Counted from the first letter of the stretch, positions 35,881 through 45,865 are shown. The stretch is DNA of 64,000 nucleotides from Alkalibacillus aidingensis (GCF_014595945.1 NZ_JABXWU010000001.1:124001-188000), one strand, 5' to 3'. Notes: generated by a model from the sequence alone, not told the origin. A program made the numbers and translations.

Positions 35881-36036
35881 ATGTATTTAGTTAAAAATAT
35901 GAACTTCATTGTGATAAAGAATATTACTAATTTTTAATGAATATATAGTGGAAAAGAAGAAATTTCCTAAAACATCTTGATTATTGTCTAGTTATTCAGT
36001 ATATTTATAAACAATTAATAATATTTGTAATATTCT

Positions 36037-36051
36037 ATTAATCAGAAAATT
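36037..36051 (+). promoter_or_regulatory. CodY-like box upstream of the app operon
   Basis: ATTAATCAGAAAATT matches the CodY consensus AATTTTCWGAAAATT at 12 of 15 positions, with the central TCAGAAAATT intact. It is about 45 bp before the first start codon. CodY represses peptide transport genes in amino-acid-rich conditions in Bacillus, and the B. subtilis app operon is in its regulon. Confidence 0.5.
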
Positions 36052-36093
36052 AGACAATTTTCGTCACTGTCACACTCATAAGGGGGAACCATT

Positions 36094-37110
36094 ATGTCAG
36101 ATGTCATTTTAGAGCTAAAAGATTTACATACTCACTTTTTTACTGATGGTGGTGAAGTGCCAGCCGTTGATGGAGTAAGCTTTAAATTACATAAAGGAGA
36201 AGTTGTTGGTATCGTTGGTGAATCAGGCTGTGGAAAAAGTGTGACTTCCTTGTCCATTATGCAACTCGTTCCAAATCCACCTGGAAAAATTGTTAGAGGG
36301 GAAATAAATTTCAAGGACGACAATTTAGTTAATTTTAGAGAAAAGCGAATGAAACAGATTCGTGGTAATGAAATTGCTATGATTTTTCAGGAGCCAATGA
36401 CGTCTTTAAACCCTGTTTATACAATTGGTAATCAACTCGTTGAGGCGATTAGAATGCATCGAAAGTTAAGTAAAAATGAAGCACGTGCTAAGGCAATAGA
36501 GATGCTTCAGTTAGTTGGGATTCCAAGATCTGATGAAGTTATTGATGAGTACCCGCATCAGCTGTCGGGTGGTATGAGACAGAGGGTGATGATCGCGATG
36601 GCTATGTCATGTGATCCTGAAGTCTTGATTGCAGATGAGCCAACAACAGCATTGGATGTAACGATACAAGCCCAAATACTTGATTTGATGAGAAAGTTAA
36701 ATCAGGAACAGGATACGGCCATCCTATTAATCACCCATGACTTAGGCGTGGTGGCAGAAATGTGTGATCGGGTTGTTGTGATGTATTCTGGCCAAGTTGT
36801 TGAAGAGGGGACGGTAAGGGAGATATTAAAAGATCCTAAGCATCCCTATACAAAAGGTCTCATTCGTTCTCTACCAAAAATTCACGAAAAGGAGCAAAAA
36901 CTATATTCAATCCCAGGAACTGTTGCTAAGCCGACAATGGACGCAACAGGTTGTCGTTTTGCACCACGTTGTGAATTTGCGTTTGATCGTTGCTTTAAAG
37001 AAAATCCTGAGCTCTACCAATTAGCTAATGAACGAAGTAGTAGATGCTTTTTATATGACAACGAAGAGAGGGGAGTAGAAGAGCATGTCCAAACCGATTC
37101 TAGAGGTTAA
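36094..37110 (+). CDS. appD: Oligopeptide ABC transporter ATPase (AppD/OppD type)
   Basis: One of two cytosolic ATPases powering oligopeptide import. 338 residues with Walker A GESGCGKS, signature LSGGMRQR, Walker [13 protein letters not shown] and the OppD/DppD C-terminal extension, with Cys in [15 protein letters not shown], which can hold an iron-sulfur cluster in related transporters. The gene order D-F-A-B-C that follows is that of appDFABC in B. subtilis and differs from oppABCDF, which is why the app symbols are used. The ATG follows AAGGGGG. Overlaps the next gene by 26 nt. Confidence 0.85.
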   Translation: MSDVILELKDLHTHFFTDGGEVPAVDGVSFKLHKGEVVGIVGESGCGKSVTSLSIMQLVPNPPGKIVRGEINFKDDNLVNFREKRMKQIRGNEIAMIFQEPMTSLNPVYTIGNQLVEAIRMHRKLSKNEARAKAIEMLQLVGIPRSDEVIDEYPHQLSGGMRQRVMIAMAMSCDPEVLIADEPTTALDVTIQAQILDLMRKLNQEQDTAILLITHDLGVVAEMCDRVVVMYSGQVVEEGTVREILKDPKHPYTKGLIRSLPKIHEKEQKLYSIPGTVAKPTMDATGCRFAPRCEFAFDRCFKENPELYQLANERSSRCFLYDNEERGVEEHVQTDSRG

Positions 37111-38053
37111 CCATTTAAAGAAGTACTTCGACGTTAAAGGTGGCGTTTTTGGTCGGAAAGTTGGCGAAGTCAAAGCTGTTGACGATGTTTCGTTTACTGT
37201 AAATGAAGGGGAGATCTTGGGGATCGTTGGTGAATCAGGCTGTGGTAAGTCAACAACTGGAAAAGCATTATTGCGACTAATAGAACCGACTGATGGGGAA
37301 GTGAAATTTGAAGATCAAGATATCACGTCGATCTCATCGGAACAGATGAGGCTATTAAGAAAAGACATGCAAATCATCTTCCAAGATCCATATGCATCGT
37401 TGAACCCTCGCCATACTGTAGAGAAGATCATCGGAGAACCATTGTTAGTGCACGGAATGAATTCAAAAGAAGAAAGAAAAGCTCGTGTTAAAGAATTATT
37501 AGAAGTTGTCGGGTTACGGCCTTATCATGCGTCAAGGTACCCCCACCAGTTTAGTGGTGGTCAAAGACAACGAATAGGAATTGCTCGTGCTTTAGCTAAC
37601 AATCCCAAATTAATCATTTGTGATGAACCTGTTTCAGCTCTTGATGTGTCCGTTCAATCGCAAATCTTAAATTTGATGGAGGATTTAAGGAATCAATTTA
37701 ATTTAACATACATATTCATTGCACACGATTTGAGTGTTGTTAAGCACATTAGTGATCGTGTCGGAGTGATGTATTTAGGCAAAATGGTTGAACTAGCAGA
37801 TAAAGATGAAATATATGAAAATCCTAAACACCCTTATACTCAGGCATTATTATCAGCAGTTCCTGTTGCTGATCCTGATGAGGAAAGGGATAGAATTATC
37901 TTAGAAGGGGATGTGCCGAGTCCTTCCAATCCACCTTCTGGATGTCCATTTCATACAAGGTGTCCATTAGTAATGGATGTTTGTAAAGAAGATAAACCAC
38001 AATTTAAGGAAGATGGGGATCAACATTTTGTTGCCTGTCATCTATATAACTAG
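37085..38053 (+). CDS. appF: Oligopeptide ABC transporter ATPase (AppF/OppF type)
   Basis: The second ATPase, 322 residues. Walker [25 protein letters not shown] around the Q-loop, signature FSGGQRQR and Walker [15 protein letters not shown] are all present. The C-terminal region has [15 protein letters not shown], again the Cys-rich extension of this subfamily. Its ATG lies inside the end of appD with GAGGGGAG upstream, so the two subunits are translationally coupled and should be made in equal amounts. Confidence 0.85.
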   Translation: MSKPILEVNHLKKYFDVKGGVFGRKVGEVKAVDDVSFTVNEGEILGIVGESGCGKSTTGKALLRLIEPTDGEVKFEDQDITSISSEQMRLLRKDMQIIFQDPYASLNPRHTVEKIIGEPLLVHGMNSKEERKARVKELLEVVGLRPYHASRYPHQFSGGQRQRIGIARALANNPKLIICDEPVSALDVSVQSQILNLMEDLRNQFNLTYIFIAHDLSVVKHISDRVGVMYLGKMVELADKDEIYENPKHPYTQALLSAVPVADPDEERDRIILEGDVPSPSNPPSGCPFHTRCPLVMDVCKEDKPQFKEDGDQHFVACHLYN

Positions 38054-38105
38054 TGATTGGTGATGAAGTGTTTGACTATAAAAAAATTTTTAGGGGGTAA
38101 TATTA

Positions 38106-39791
38106 ATGAAGTTTAAGTACTCATTTCTGCTTGCAATCATGCTTGCATTTGTACTTGTACTTGCTGCTTGTGGTGATGATGACGATGTAGCGTCTGATCC
38201 AGAAGACAGCGATCCAGATGACTCAACAGAGCAAGAGTCAGATGACGAGACAGATGATGAACCAGAAGTTAGTGATGATGATGAAGTTCTAATCTATGCT
38301 CGTGGTGGTGACTCTGAAAGTTTAGACTATGCTAGTACAACAGATGGAGAATCTTCTCGTGTAACCAAGCAAATCTATGAGAGTTTATTAGATTTTGAAG
38401 ATGAATCATTTGATTTAAAACCTGGTTTAGCACATGACTGGGATGTGAGTGATGACGGTTTAGTTTACACCTTCTATCTAGAAGAAGATGTTACTTTCCA
38501 TGATGGTACTGATTTTAATGCAGATGCTGTTAAAACAAACTTTGAGCGTTGGTCTGGTGCTGATGATACTTATTCATTTGAAGATGACGGATACGTTTAT
38601 TCAATGTATGGAACAATGTTCGGTGGTTTTGATGGAGACGATGGTCACGTAATTGATGAAATCAACGTGATTAATGATCATGAAATTGAGTTTGTGTTAA
38701 GTGAACCTCTAGGTTTCTTTTTACAAAATATGGCGATGAGTTACTTTGCTATCACTTCACCTGCAGCATTAGAAGAATATGGACCAGAAATTAATGAAAA
38801 CCCTGTAGGTACAGGACCATTTGAATTTGTTAGCTGGGATCGTGATGACCAAATTGTATTAGAGAAGTTTGATGATTACCGTGTGGAAGGATTACCAAAA
38901 TTAGATGGTGTCATTTTTGAAGTTATTCCTGATAACTCTTCACGTTTAATCTCTCTTAACTCTGGCGAAGTCCATATTATGGATGGTTTAAATCCAGATG
39001 ATGCGGCTGGAGTTGACGCAGCAGAAGAGACGGTTCTTTATAAACGTGCAGCAAACAACTTTGGTTACTTAGGTTTCCAACATGAGAAAGAACCTTTAGA
39101 TGACGTTTTAGTACGTCAGGCAATTAACCATTCAATTGACCGTCAAGCAATTGCTGATGCCTTGTATGCTGGTTACGCTATTCCAGCTGCAAACCCGGTA
39201 CCACCTGGATATTTGGGTTACAACGACGATCTTGAACCATATGAGTTTGATTTAGATCGTGCAGCAGAGTTATTAGAAGAAGCTGGTTATGCTGATGGTT
39301 TTGAAATTGATTTATGGACGATGCCGGTTGCACGCCCATATATGCCATCACCAGAAACAGTAGCTGAGATCGTTCAAAATGACTTAGCACAAATTGGTAT
39401 TGAAGCGAACATTCACAGAGAAGAGTGGGCGCCATACTTAGAAAAAACAGACGCGGGTGAGCATGAGCTGTTTATGCTTGGTTGGTCTGGTACAAATGGT
39501 GATCCTGACTACTTCTTAGGTGCCCTATTGCACAGTAGTAATATTGGTTCAAGTAACGCTTCTTACTATAGTAACGAAGAAGTAGATGAACTGTTAGATC
39601 AGGCGAAAAGAGCTGTTGAACCAGAGGAACGTGCGGAGCTTTATGCACAAGCGCAAGAAATTATCTATGAAGAGTCTGCGATGATTCCGTTAGTCCACTC
39701 TGAGCCGGTTTTAGCTTCATTAAGTAATGTACAAAACTATGTACCACATCCATCTACAAGTGAATCTTTAGCTGAAGTGGAGTTGCAGTAA
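38106..39791 (+). CDS. appA: Oligopeptide-binding lipoprotein (AppA/DppE type)
   Basis: The extracytoplasmic substrate-binding protein, family 5, 561 residues. The lipobox LAAC gives Cys22. A stretch of about 35 residues that is almost all Asp, Glu and Ser follows before the binding fold. Typical segments include VTFHDGTDFNADAVKTNFER and VGTGPFEFVSWDRDDQIVLE. The ATG follows TAGGGGG. Sequence features alone cannot separate oligopeptide, dipeptide or glutathione-type ligands. A hairpin after the gene probably raises its mRNA level over the permease genes. Confidence 0.85.
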   Translation: MKFKYSFLLAIMLAFVLVLAACGDDDDVASDPEDSDPDDSTEQESDDETDDEPEVSDDDEVLIYARGGDSESLDYASTTDGESSRVTKQIYESLLDFEDESFDLKPGLAHDWDVSDDGLVYTFYLEEDVTFHDGTDFNADAVKTNFERWSGADDTYSFEDDGYVYSMYGTMFGGFDGDDGHVIDEINVINDHEIEFVLSEPLGFFLQNMAMSYFAITSPAALEEYGPEINENPVGTGPFEFVSWDRDDQIVLEKFDDYRVEGLPKLDGVIFEVIPDNSSRLISLNSGEVHIMDGLNPDDAAGVDAAEETVLYKRAANNFGYLGFQHEKEPLDDVLVRQAINHSIDRQAIADALYAGYAIPAANPVPPGYLGYNDDLEPYEFDLDRAAELLEEAGYADGFEIDLWTMPVARPYMPSPETVAEIVQNDLAQIGIEANIHREEWAPYLEKTDAGEHELFMLGWSGTNGDPDYFLGALLHSSNIGSSNASYYSNEEVDELLDQAKRAVEPEERAELYAQAQEIIYEESAMIPLVHSEPVLASLSNVQNYVPHPSTSESLAEVELQ

Positions 39792-39807
39792 ATTTTTAAT
39801 GATGGAG

Positions 39808-39840
39808 GGTAGTAGAGTCATTCTACTACCTTTCATTCTT
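39808..39840 (+). terminator. Intercistronic hairpin after appA
   Basis: GGTAGTAGA pairs with TCTACTACC across a 5-nt loop with only a weak T tail. This is probably partial termination or 3'-end protection, common after binding-protein genes. Confidence 0.55.
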
Positions 39841-39913
39841 CATATTAAACGAATTAAATCACGATATTTTATGTTTTCGACATGGATACATACGAATGAA
39901 TCGAGGTGAAAAC

Positions 39914-40915
39914 ATGTTAGCCTATACAACACGCCGATTATTAATAATGATTCCTGTTTTATTTGGGATGACGTTGATTGTATTTTCAATTGTTCATTTA
40001 ATACCCGGTGACCCAGCACGGGTAATCTTGGGTGAGACAGCAACTGAACAGGCAATTGCTGATTTACGAGAGTCGATGGGGATCAATAGACCATACTTCG
40101 TCCAATATGGAATCTATCTTGCTGACTTAGCCCAAGGAGATTTAGGAACATCTTTACGGACGAATAAAAGTATTACAAGTGAAATTGGCCCAAGAATTGC
40201 AGCCACCTTCGAACTAACGATCTTTGCGATGATCTTTGCTATTATTATAGGGATTAATGCAGGTATTATCAGTGCGTGGAGGCAAAATTCATGGTTCGAT
40301 TTTTCAGCTATGATTTTTGCTTTAGTGGGTGTATCTATGCCTGTCTTTTGGTTAGCTTTAATGGAACAATGGATTTTTGCTCAAGAGCTAGGTTGGCTAC
40401 CGTCATCTGGTAGGCAAAGTAGTCTAGATCCAATTGAACCGATCACGTATTTCTTTGTACTAGACTCTATTTTACACATGGATTTTGAGCGAACTATATC
40501 TGTATTAAAACATTTAATTTTACCTAGTGTTGCATTAGGCACGATACCGATGGCGATTATAGCTAGAATGACCCGTTCAACCATGTTAGAAGTGATGAAA
40601 TCGGATTATATTCGTACTGTTCGGGCAAAAGGATCAGGACAATTCTTAGTTATCTATAAGCATGCTTTACGAAATGCCATGATTCCTGTTTTAACGGTTA
40701 TTGGGTTGCAAACAGGGGTGTTATTAGGAGGAGCGATTCTAACTGAGACGATCTTTAGTTGGCCTGGCATCGGACGATATGTGTATGAAGGGATTAATTA
40801 TCGTGACTATCCGGTAATTCAATCAGGTATTTTAGTTATTGCCTTTATTTTCGTCATAATCAATTTAATCGTTGACCTACTATATGCTTATATTGATCCA
40901 AGGGTTAAATATTAG
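39914..40915 (+). CDS. appB: Oligopeptide ABC transporter permease (AppB/OppB type)
   Basis: A membrane permease of 333 residues with six helices. Family signatures are IVFSIVHLIPGDPARVILG near the N terminus and the cytoplasmic EAA-like loop YIRTVRAKGSGQFLVIYKHA, which docks on the ATPases. The ATG at 39914 is chosen because GAGGTGAAAAC precedes it; a start six codons upstream lacks a site. It follows appA by 122 bp and precedes appC by 11 bp. Confidence 0.88.
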   Translation: MLAYTTRRLLIMIPVLFGMTLIVFSIVHLIPGDPARVILGETATEQAIADLRESMGINRPYFVQYGIYLADLAQGDLGTSLRTNKSITSEIGPRIAATFELTIFAMIFAIIIGINAGIISAWRQNSWFDFSAMIFALVGVSMPVFWLALMEQWIFAQELGWLPSSGRQSSLDPIEPITYFFVLDSILHMDFERTISVLKHLILPSVALGTIPMAIIARMTRSTMLEVMKSDYIRTVRAKGSGQFLVIYKHALRNAMIPVLTVIGLQTGVLLGGAILTETIFSWPGIGRYVYEGINYRDYPVIQSGILVIAFIFVIINLIVDLLYAYIDPRVKY

Positions 40916-40926
40916 GGGGATTGCAA

Positions 40927-41859
40927 ATGGAAACAAAAGATAATACTCAACCAGTTGAACAGATCGGATCGAACCCTAATGACCAAAACTATCATGTTGA
41001 TTCCGAGGAAATAGAAGCGATTTCTCCTTGGAAGGACGCTTTAAGACAACTAAAAAAGAGCCGCTTAGCAATTTCTGGTTTATTAATTATAGTATTTTTT
41101 GCGTTGTTAGGGCTACTAGCCCCATGGGTTTCACCTCATGAAATTGATGACATGATACCTGTTAATCGCTTGCAGCCTCCATCTGCAGAACACTGGCTAG
41201 GAACTGACCATTTAGGTAGAGATATATTAACGAGAATTGCATATGGAGCAAGGATTTCATTAATGGTTGGGTTTGTTGCGGTTACGGGAGCATTAGTCTT
41301 TGGTACAATTTTAGGAATTGTTTCTGGGTACTTTGGACGATGGGTTGATATGTTGATTTCAAGAATCTTTGATATACTTTTAGCCTTTCCAAGTATTTTA
41401 TTAGCTATTGCAGTTGTAGCCATTTTAGGTGCATCTTTACAAAATGCTTTAATTGCCATTGCTATCATTAATATTCCAATATTTGGACGTTTAGTTAGGT
41501 CTAAGGTTATTAGTTTAAGAGAAGAAGAGTATATCATGGCTGCTAAAGCGCAAGGTATGAAAAATGGAAGAATTTTAATGCACCATATTCTTCCTAATAG
41601 TTTGGCACCTATCATTGTGCAAGCAACTCTTGGTTTTGGTACAGCCATTTTAGAAGCAGCGGCACTTGGCTTTTTAGGACTTGGAGCCCAGCCACCTACA
41701 CCTGAGTGGGGCAAAATGTTGGCTGATTCTCGAGACTTTATTCAATTAGCTCCATGGACACTCGTTTTCCCTGGAGTATCGATTATGCTTGTGGTACTAG
41801 GCTTCAATCTAATTGGAGATGGTTTGAGGGATGCATTAGACCCAAAGATGAAGAACTAA
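40927..41859 (+). CDS. appC: Oligopeptide ABC transporter permease (AppC/OppC type)
   Basis: The second permease, 310 residues, with a polar N-terminal region of about 45 residues and then six helices. LLGLLAPWVSPHEIDDMIP and HWLGTDHLGRDILTRIAYGAR are typical of OppC proteins, and the EAA-like loop is YIMAAKAQGMKNGRILMHHI. The ATG at 40927 has GGGGG seven bases upstream; a TTG two codons earlier is a poorer choice. Last gene of the operon, followed by a terminator. Confidence 0.88.
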   Translation: METKDNTQPVEQIGSNPNDQNYHVDSEEIEAISPWKDALRQLKKSRLAISGLLIIVFFALLGLLAPWVSPHEIDDMIPVNRLQPPSAEHWLGTDHLGRDILTRIAYGARISLMVGFVAVTGALVFGTILGIVSGYFGRWVDMLISRIFDILLAFPSILLAIAVVAILGASLQNALIAIAIINIPIFGRLVRSKVISLREEEYIMAAKAQGMKNGRILMHHILPNSLAPIIVQATLGFGTAILEAAALGFLGLGAQPPTPEWGKMLADSRDFIQLAPWTLVFPGVSIMLVVLGFNLIGDGLRDALDPKMKN

Positions 41860-41907
41860 AGGTAAAAAGGGTAAAAGTAACATACTATCATAAATTGTCA
41901 TTAAACT

Positions 41908-41936
41908 AAACCTAGGTTGTTGACCTAGGTTTTTTT
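41908..41936 (+). terminator. Terminator of the app operon
   Basis: AAACCTAGGT/ACCTAGGTTT with a 5-nt loop and a T run. Confidence 0.9.
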
Positions 41937-42012
41937 AATTTCAACAATTTTATTAACGTCTGCCGAAATGGTCGAGTATTCAATTGGATTGTTGTATACT
42001 AAAGGATGTAAG

Positions 42013-42963
42013 ATGAAAGAGACGAATTTGACCGCTGAGGTGAGCAAAATTATGTGGGATAAAATACAAATTTTTGGATTTCAAGCTTTGTGGAGTCCGA
42101 TGATTATTTTGATATCGTTATTATTTATGGTTTTATACTTTTTATTTACAGGACCTTTAAAACATAAAACAGGGTTAACAGAGGAACCGACTAGGGGCCA
42201 AAAGATATCTATGTACTCTGCGATCTTGTTGTTTTATGTTGTAAAAGGATCGCCATTGTACTTATTATCACACATTGTCATGATGGCACATATGACTCAG
42301 ATGGCTATCTTTTATTTAATTGTACCACTACTAGTCATCAAAGGGATCCCTGAACCGTGGTGGAGGAAGATCTTTGAAACGCCAGTACTTAAACAGGTAC
42401 TTAACTTACTTACCAGACCAATTATTGCCTTACTGTTTTTCAATGTATCATTCTCACTATACCATATACCTGAGATTCTGGATTTTTCAAAGACAAGTAA
42501 CTGGATCCATTGGCCAGTGACACTATTCATTTTGTTTGCGGCGTTTTGTATGTGGTGGCCGATTATGACTCCGTTTAAAGATCGTGTCTTAATTAAACCA
42601 TTATATAAAATACTTTACATGTTCGGGAATGGTTTATTAATTACACCAGCTTGTGCGTTAATTATTTTTGCTGATCAACCATTATATGCAACATATTCTC
42701 AACCAGATGCGTTCATGACTGCCTTAGCATTATGCGTGCCTACGAGTGTTTTATCAGGCATGAACCTCGGAGGACCTCAAGTTTTCTTAAATATGCCATT
42801 AGTCTATGATCAACAAGCAGCAGGGATTATTATGAAGGTGACACAAGAGTTTCTTTATGGAGGTATACTAGCCAAAATCTTTTATGATTGGTATCAGAGT
42901 GAAAGTAAAGGAATTGATCCACTACCACAACAATCCGTGTCAGTAAACGCAGAAAGAGGATGA
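42013..42963 (+). CDS. ctaG: Cytochrome c oxidase assembly factor CtaG (caa3_CtaG)
   Basis: An integral membrane protein of 316 residues with about seven helices. The caa3_CtaG family segments GSPLYLLSHIVMMAHMTQM and NVSFSLYHIPEILDF are present. In B. subtilis CtaG is needed to form active cytochrome caa3, probably by delivering copper to CuB. The ATG at 42013 follows AAAGGATGTAAG; longer starts overlap the app terminator region. Here it has been separated from ctaF by the app operon but still precedes a DUF420 gene. Confidence 0.93.
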   Translation: MKETNLTAEVSKIMWDKIQIFGFQALWSPMIILISLLFMVLYFLFTGPLKHKTGLTEEPTRGQKISMYSAILLFYVVKGSPLYLLSHIVMMAHMTQMAIFYLIVPLLVIKGIPEPWWRKIFETPVLKQVLNLLTRPIIALLFFNVSFSLYHIPEILDFSKTSNWIHWPVTLFILFAAFCMWWPIMTPFKDRVLIKPLYKILYMFGNGLLITPACALIIFADQPLYATYSQPDAFMTALALCVPTSVLSGMNLGGPQVFLNMPLVYDQQAAGIIMKVTQEFLYGGILAKIFYDWYQSESKGIDPLPQQSVSVNAERG

Positions 42964-42970
42964 TTTAACT

Positions 42971-43426
42971 ATGCCATTTTTACCTACAATCAGTACATTT
43001 TTTATCGTCGTTAGTGCTATCCTTGTGGCGATTGGGTGGGGTTTTATAGCTAAAGGAAATTATCGAGCTCATAAACTCACTATGTTAGCTGCAGCCATTT
43101 CTGCGTTAACATTCTTTATTCTTTATGTATCAAGGACTGTTTTTATTGGTAATACAAGCTTTGGTGGACCTGAAGAAATGCAGTTGTACTATACTATTTT
43201 TATGGTATTTCATATCATCTTAGCTACTACAGGTGCCATATTTGGACTTGTTACGTTATTTTTAGCTTTCAAACGCCGTATTGAAAAACACCGAAAAATT
43301 GGTCCAATAACTAGTGTGATCTGGTTTTGCACGGCCATTACAGGAGTAGTCGTCTATTTATTACTTTACGTCATTTATGATGGTGGACATAGCACAAGTG
43401 TATTTCGTGCAATCCTTGGAGGATAA
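42971..43426 (+). CDS. DUF420 membrane protein
   Basis: A 151-residue membrane protein with four helices, similar to YozB/DUF420. It contains conserved His in NYRAHKLTMLAA, FHIILATTG and KHRKIGPITSVIWF, which could bind heme or metal. DUF420 proteins often lie beside ctaG or oxidase genes and are thought to act in oxidase assembly, but the role is unproven. It follows ctaG by 7 bp with AGAGGATG as its binding site, so the two are co-expressed. Confidence 0.85.
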   Translation: MPFLPTISTFFIVVSAILVAIGWGFIAKGNYRAHKLTMLAAAISALTFFILYVSRTVFIGNTSFGGPEEMQLYYTIFMVFHIILATTGAIFGLVTLFLAFKRRIEKHRKIGPITSVIWFCTAITGVVVYLLLYVIYDGGHSTSVFRAILGG

Positions 43427-43528
43427 GAATTAGAAAATGATAGATTCTCGACCACCAACGGCTCATTCATCAACTTCGCAACATGACCGTTGTAACAGTA
43501 GACACCACCATATTTAGTATAGAGCTTA

Positions 43529-43560
43529 AAAAAACAGTGCCAAGAGTGGCACTGTTTTTT
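43529..43560. terminator. Bidirectional terminator between the DUF420 gene and the AI-2E transporter gene
   Basis: A perfect stem, AAAAAACAGTGCCA/TGGCACTGTTTTTT, with loop AGAG. Confidence 0.92.
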
Positions 43561-43562
43561 AG

Positions 43563-44621
43563 TTAAAACCTAATTCGCCATTTAATAATTCCTGCTTCTT
43601 TAGCTGAGTTAAAGACAATGACAACGATTGGACCTAAGAAGAAGCCTAAAACTCCAATCAATTGTAACCCAATATACATAGCAATTAGAGTTGGTAGTGG
43701 TCTAAGGCCGATATGATGCCCCATAACTTTTGGCTCGACCGTTCTTCTAATCGTCAATAAGACAATGGCCAAGACACCTAGCTGTATGCCCATTAATGTA
43801 TCACCAACTAAAAACATATAAATAGACCACGGAGCAAGGATAATGATTGATCCAATGATAGGAATTAAATCGACTAACCAGATCAAAAGAGACATAATAA
43901 AGGCGATCTCAGGGGTAATATAAATTAAACTGATTAATGTTACCGTAAAGATAATTAAGCTGACAAGGAGTTGGGCTTTGAAGAATCCCAATAGAACATG
44001 TGCTAACCTTTCGTTCATGAACTTAAACTTTTCTTTCGTTTTATCTGTCATCATACCGTACATTTTATGACGCAAATTTGGCATATCAAGCATGAATAAG
44101 AAAAGAGCAATCATGTATACGATAAAACTTATTAGAAATTCTGGGATTTTCATGACTGCCGGTACAAGATTTTCAATATCAATCCGATCCGTTATTTGTT
44201 CAGAAAAAGACTCTAAGTTATCAATCGCAGCGCTCTCAACCTCTTTAACAAAGTTAGACGGCCAGTCCTCTGTAAAAGTATCAATTTGGTCTTGTAAATT
44301 TATTAGAGTACTTTCAACATTCTCGATATATTCCGGTGCATTCTCTGCGATTTTTACAACTTGACCAATTGTTTTCATTGTTGTATATGTACCGATCGTT
44401 CCAATTAATATTAAAAACAATAGAAAAACAACCGTCACCGCAATAACTCTTGACATTCTGAGCCTTAGCATGAACATTCGGATGACTGGGTTTAGAAATA
44501 AAGCTGTAAAAAATGCTAGAATAAGTGGGATTGAAATAGGTAAAATAAAATAACCAATGATGATTAGAATAATGATGGCAAAAAAGATTGTCCATTGTTT
44601 CTTAGAAATATTTTTCAGCAA
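43563..44621 (-). CDS. AI-2E family transporter
   Basis: A membrane protein of 352 residues, DUF20/PF01594 family, with about eight hydrophobic segments in 2+1+5 arrangement and a soluble coiled loop (about 70-150) after the second. The C-terminal IIGSIIILAPWSIYMFLVG and EPKVMGHHIGLRPLPTLIAMY segments are characteristic. Members export autoinducer-2 in E. coli, but others are Na+(Li+)/H+ antiporters in halophilic Bacillaceae, which could suit this organism. The start is a TTG with AAAGGAG 12 bases upstream; the exact start is uncertain. Confidence 0.82.
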   Translation of the reverse strand: MLKNISKKQWTIFFAIIILIIIGYFILPISIPLILAFFTALFLNPVIRMFMLRLRMSRVIAVTVVFLLFLILIGTIGTYTTMKTIGQVVKIAENAPEYIENVESTLINLQDQIDTFTEDWPSNFVKEVESAAIDNLESFSEQITDRIDIENLVPAVMKIPEFLISFIVYMIALFLFMLDMPNLRHKMYGMMTDKTKEKFKFMNERLAHVLLGFFKAQLLVSLIIFTVTLISLIYITPEIAFIMSLLIWLVDLIPIIGSIIILAPWSIYMFLVGDTLMGIQLGVLAIVLLTIRRTVEPKVMGHHIGLRPLPTLIAMYIGLQLIGVLGFFLGPIVVIVFNSAKEAGIIKWRIRF

Positions 44622-44764
44622 TGCAATTTAAGTCTCCTTTCCCAACAGTTACATCCATGATAGCATGTTCAGAAGCTTAAGAATAGTTTGGGGTTCTAAA
44701 TATTTTGATGATTAATAAGTCTATAATACTAATTAGTATATAGTAACTAAGAACTGATATGATT

Positions 44765-44808
44765 ATTTTTTAAAAGGTGACCCTGAGTTTAAAAACTAGG
44801 GTCACCTT
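44765..44808 (-). terminator. Terminator after the yugN-like gene
   Basis: On the minus strand AAGGTGACCCT pairs with AGGGTCACCTT, followed by a T-rich tail. Confidence 0.8.
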
Positions 44809-44819
44809 CTTTAAGTGGG

Positions 44820-45194
44820 TTATTGAGCTTTCTTCTCTTGGAACTCTTGTAACTCGCTCTCAACTTTTGATAAGACACGGTTAGTTCTTTCAAGTACATT
44901 GTTAGGGAAGTCTTCTTCACCATATTCAACACCGTGTGGGTAATAGTGCTTACCTAATAAAGGTGTCATCAGCTTTATGAGAGCTTTTCCAGAATCAATA
45001 TCTCCTTCAACAGCTATTCCACGTACTCTTAAATAGTAAGTAATGTTTGGTTCTGGTGAGTTAATCTTCAAGTCATAAGTCACACGCTCATAGTCCCATT
45101 GTCCAGCTAAGACAAACCCATTATTCTCTAAAATATGAGTTAGTGGCTGGAGATCGACTAAGGTACCATCGATTGAAAATTGTTCTATTTTCAT
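44820..45194 (-). CDS. YugN-like protein
   Basis: A 124-residue soluble protein of the YugN-like family (PF08868). It starts MKIEQFSIDGTLVDLQPLTHIL and contains GQWDYERVTYDLKI and GKHYYPHGVEYGEEDFP, both family-typical. The ATG at 45194 directly follows AGAGGTGAACGA; a GTG three codons upstream lies within that site. Function unknown. Monocistronic with its own terminator. Confidence 0.82.
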   Translation of the reverse strand: MKIEQFSIDGTLVDLQPLTHILENNGFVLAGQWDYERVTYDLKINSPEPNITYYLRVRGIAVEGDIDSGKALIKLMTPLLGKHYYPHGVEYGEEDFPNNVLERTNRVLSKVESELQEFQEKKAQ

Positions 45195-45408
45195 TTCGTT
45201 CACCTCTTCTAAATTCTTCTCATCAAATTCATCATATTATGAAATCGGTAATTTATCAATTATTTCGTGACAATTATATTACTGTGTAACAAATTATTCA
45301 TATTCTCAATTGTAAAGTTTACTGAATGAATCATGAACTGAATTTGAACCATTTAACCGTTAGTTTCGTATCTTATAGTAGGAATTATTCGTTAAAGGAG
45401 TGAGTTAA

Positions 45409-45810
45409 ATGGGATATATTCGTTTACCAAAGGAAGTGGAGGAGTTTAAGAATTTCATTATGTATTACCCAGGTGTGGCTGAAGAAGTTAAGCGAAATGT
45501 CTATACATGGCAAGAAATATTTGATATTTGGCAAAAAGAAGGTGAAAACTCTCCATTCTGGGATCAATTTAAAGCAAGCCCTTCTTCAGAAGGAAAAAGT
45601 TCACCACTTAATTCTGGAAAGGTTCACGATGTCATGAAAAAGGTCGCCGAATTAGATGTGGATCAAGTTGAGAAAAATATCAGACAACTATCAAAAGCTT
45701 TAGATCAAATCCAACAATTAAGTCATCAGTTTAAAAGCCAAGGTAAACAACTTCCTTTCAATCAGAAACCTGGTCCTTACCATGACCCAAATCGTTTTCC
45801 AAAGTTTTAA
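45409..45810 (+). CDS. ylbD: YlbD-like putative spore coat protein
   Basis: A 133-residue hydrophilic protein. MGYIRLPKEVEEFKNFIMYYPGVAEEVK and the WQEIFDIWQKEGE segment resemble the YlbD family (PF14071), listed as a putative coat protein in B. subtilis, where it also precedes ylbE/ylbF. The C-terminal third is basic and Gln/Pro-rich. AAAGGAGTGAG lies upstream of the ATG. No sporulation sigma promoter was confidently identified in the 200 bp before it. Confidence 0.8.
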   Translation: MGYIRLPKEVEEFKNFIMYYPGVAEEVKRNVYTWQEIFDIWQKEGENSPFWDQFKASPSSEGKSSPLNSGKVHDVMKKVAELDVDQVEKNIRQLSKALDQIQQLSHQFKSQGKQLPFNQKPGPYHDPNRFPKF

Positions 45811-45865
45811 ATCTGTTGGTAATATGACTAGGATTTTGATATGATAAGGGTACGGAGGTGGATTT

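Noticed and set aside
41136-41714. 192-codon minus-strand frame inside appC
   Set aside because: It is a shadow of the permease gene, with no start signals and strong coding evidence on the plus strand.
36094-41859. Classical oppABCDF operon
   Set aside because: The gene order is D-F-A-B-C, which corresponds to app. The substrate itself remains undetermined.
43430-43528. A further degenerate copy of the 20-bp periodic array after the DUF420 gene
   Set aside because: A few TCGAC/TTCGC-like words occur, but no regular spacing could be shown.
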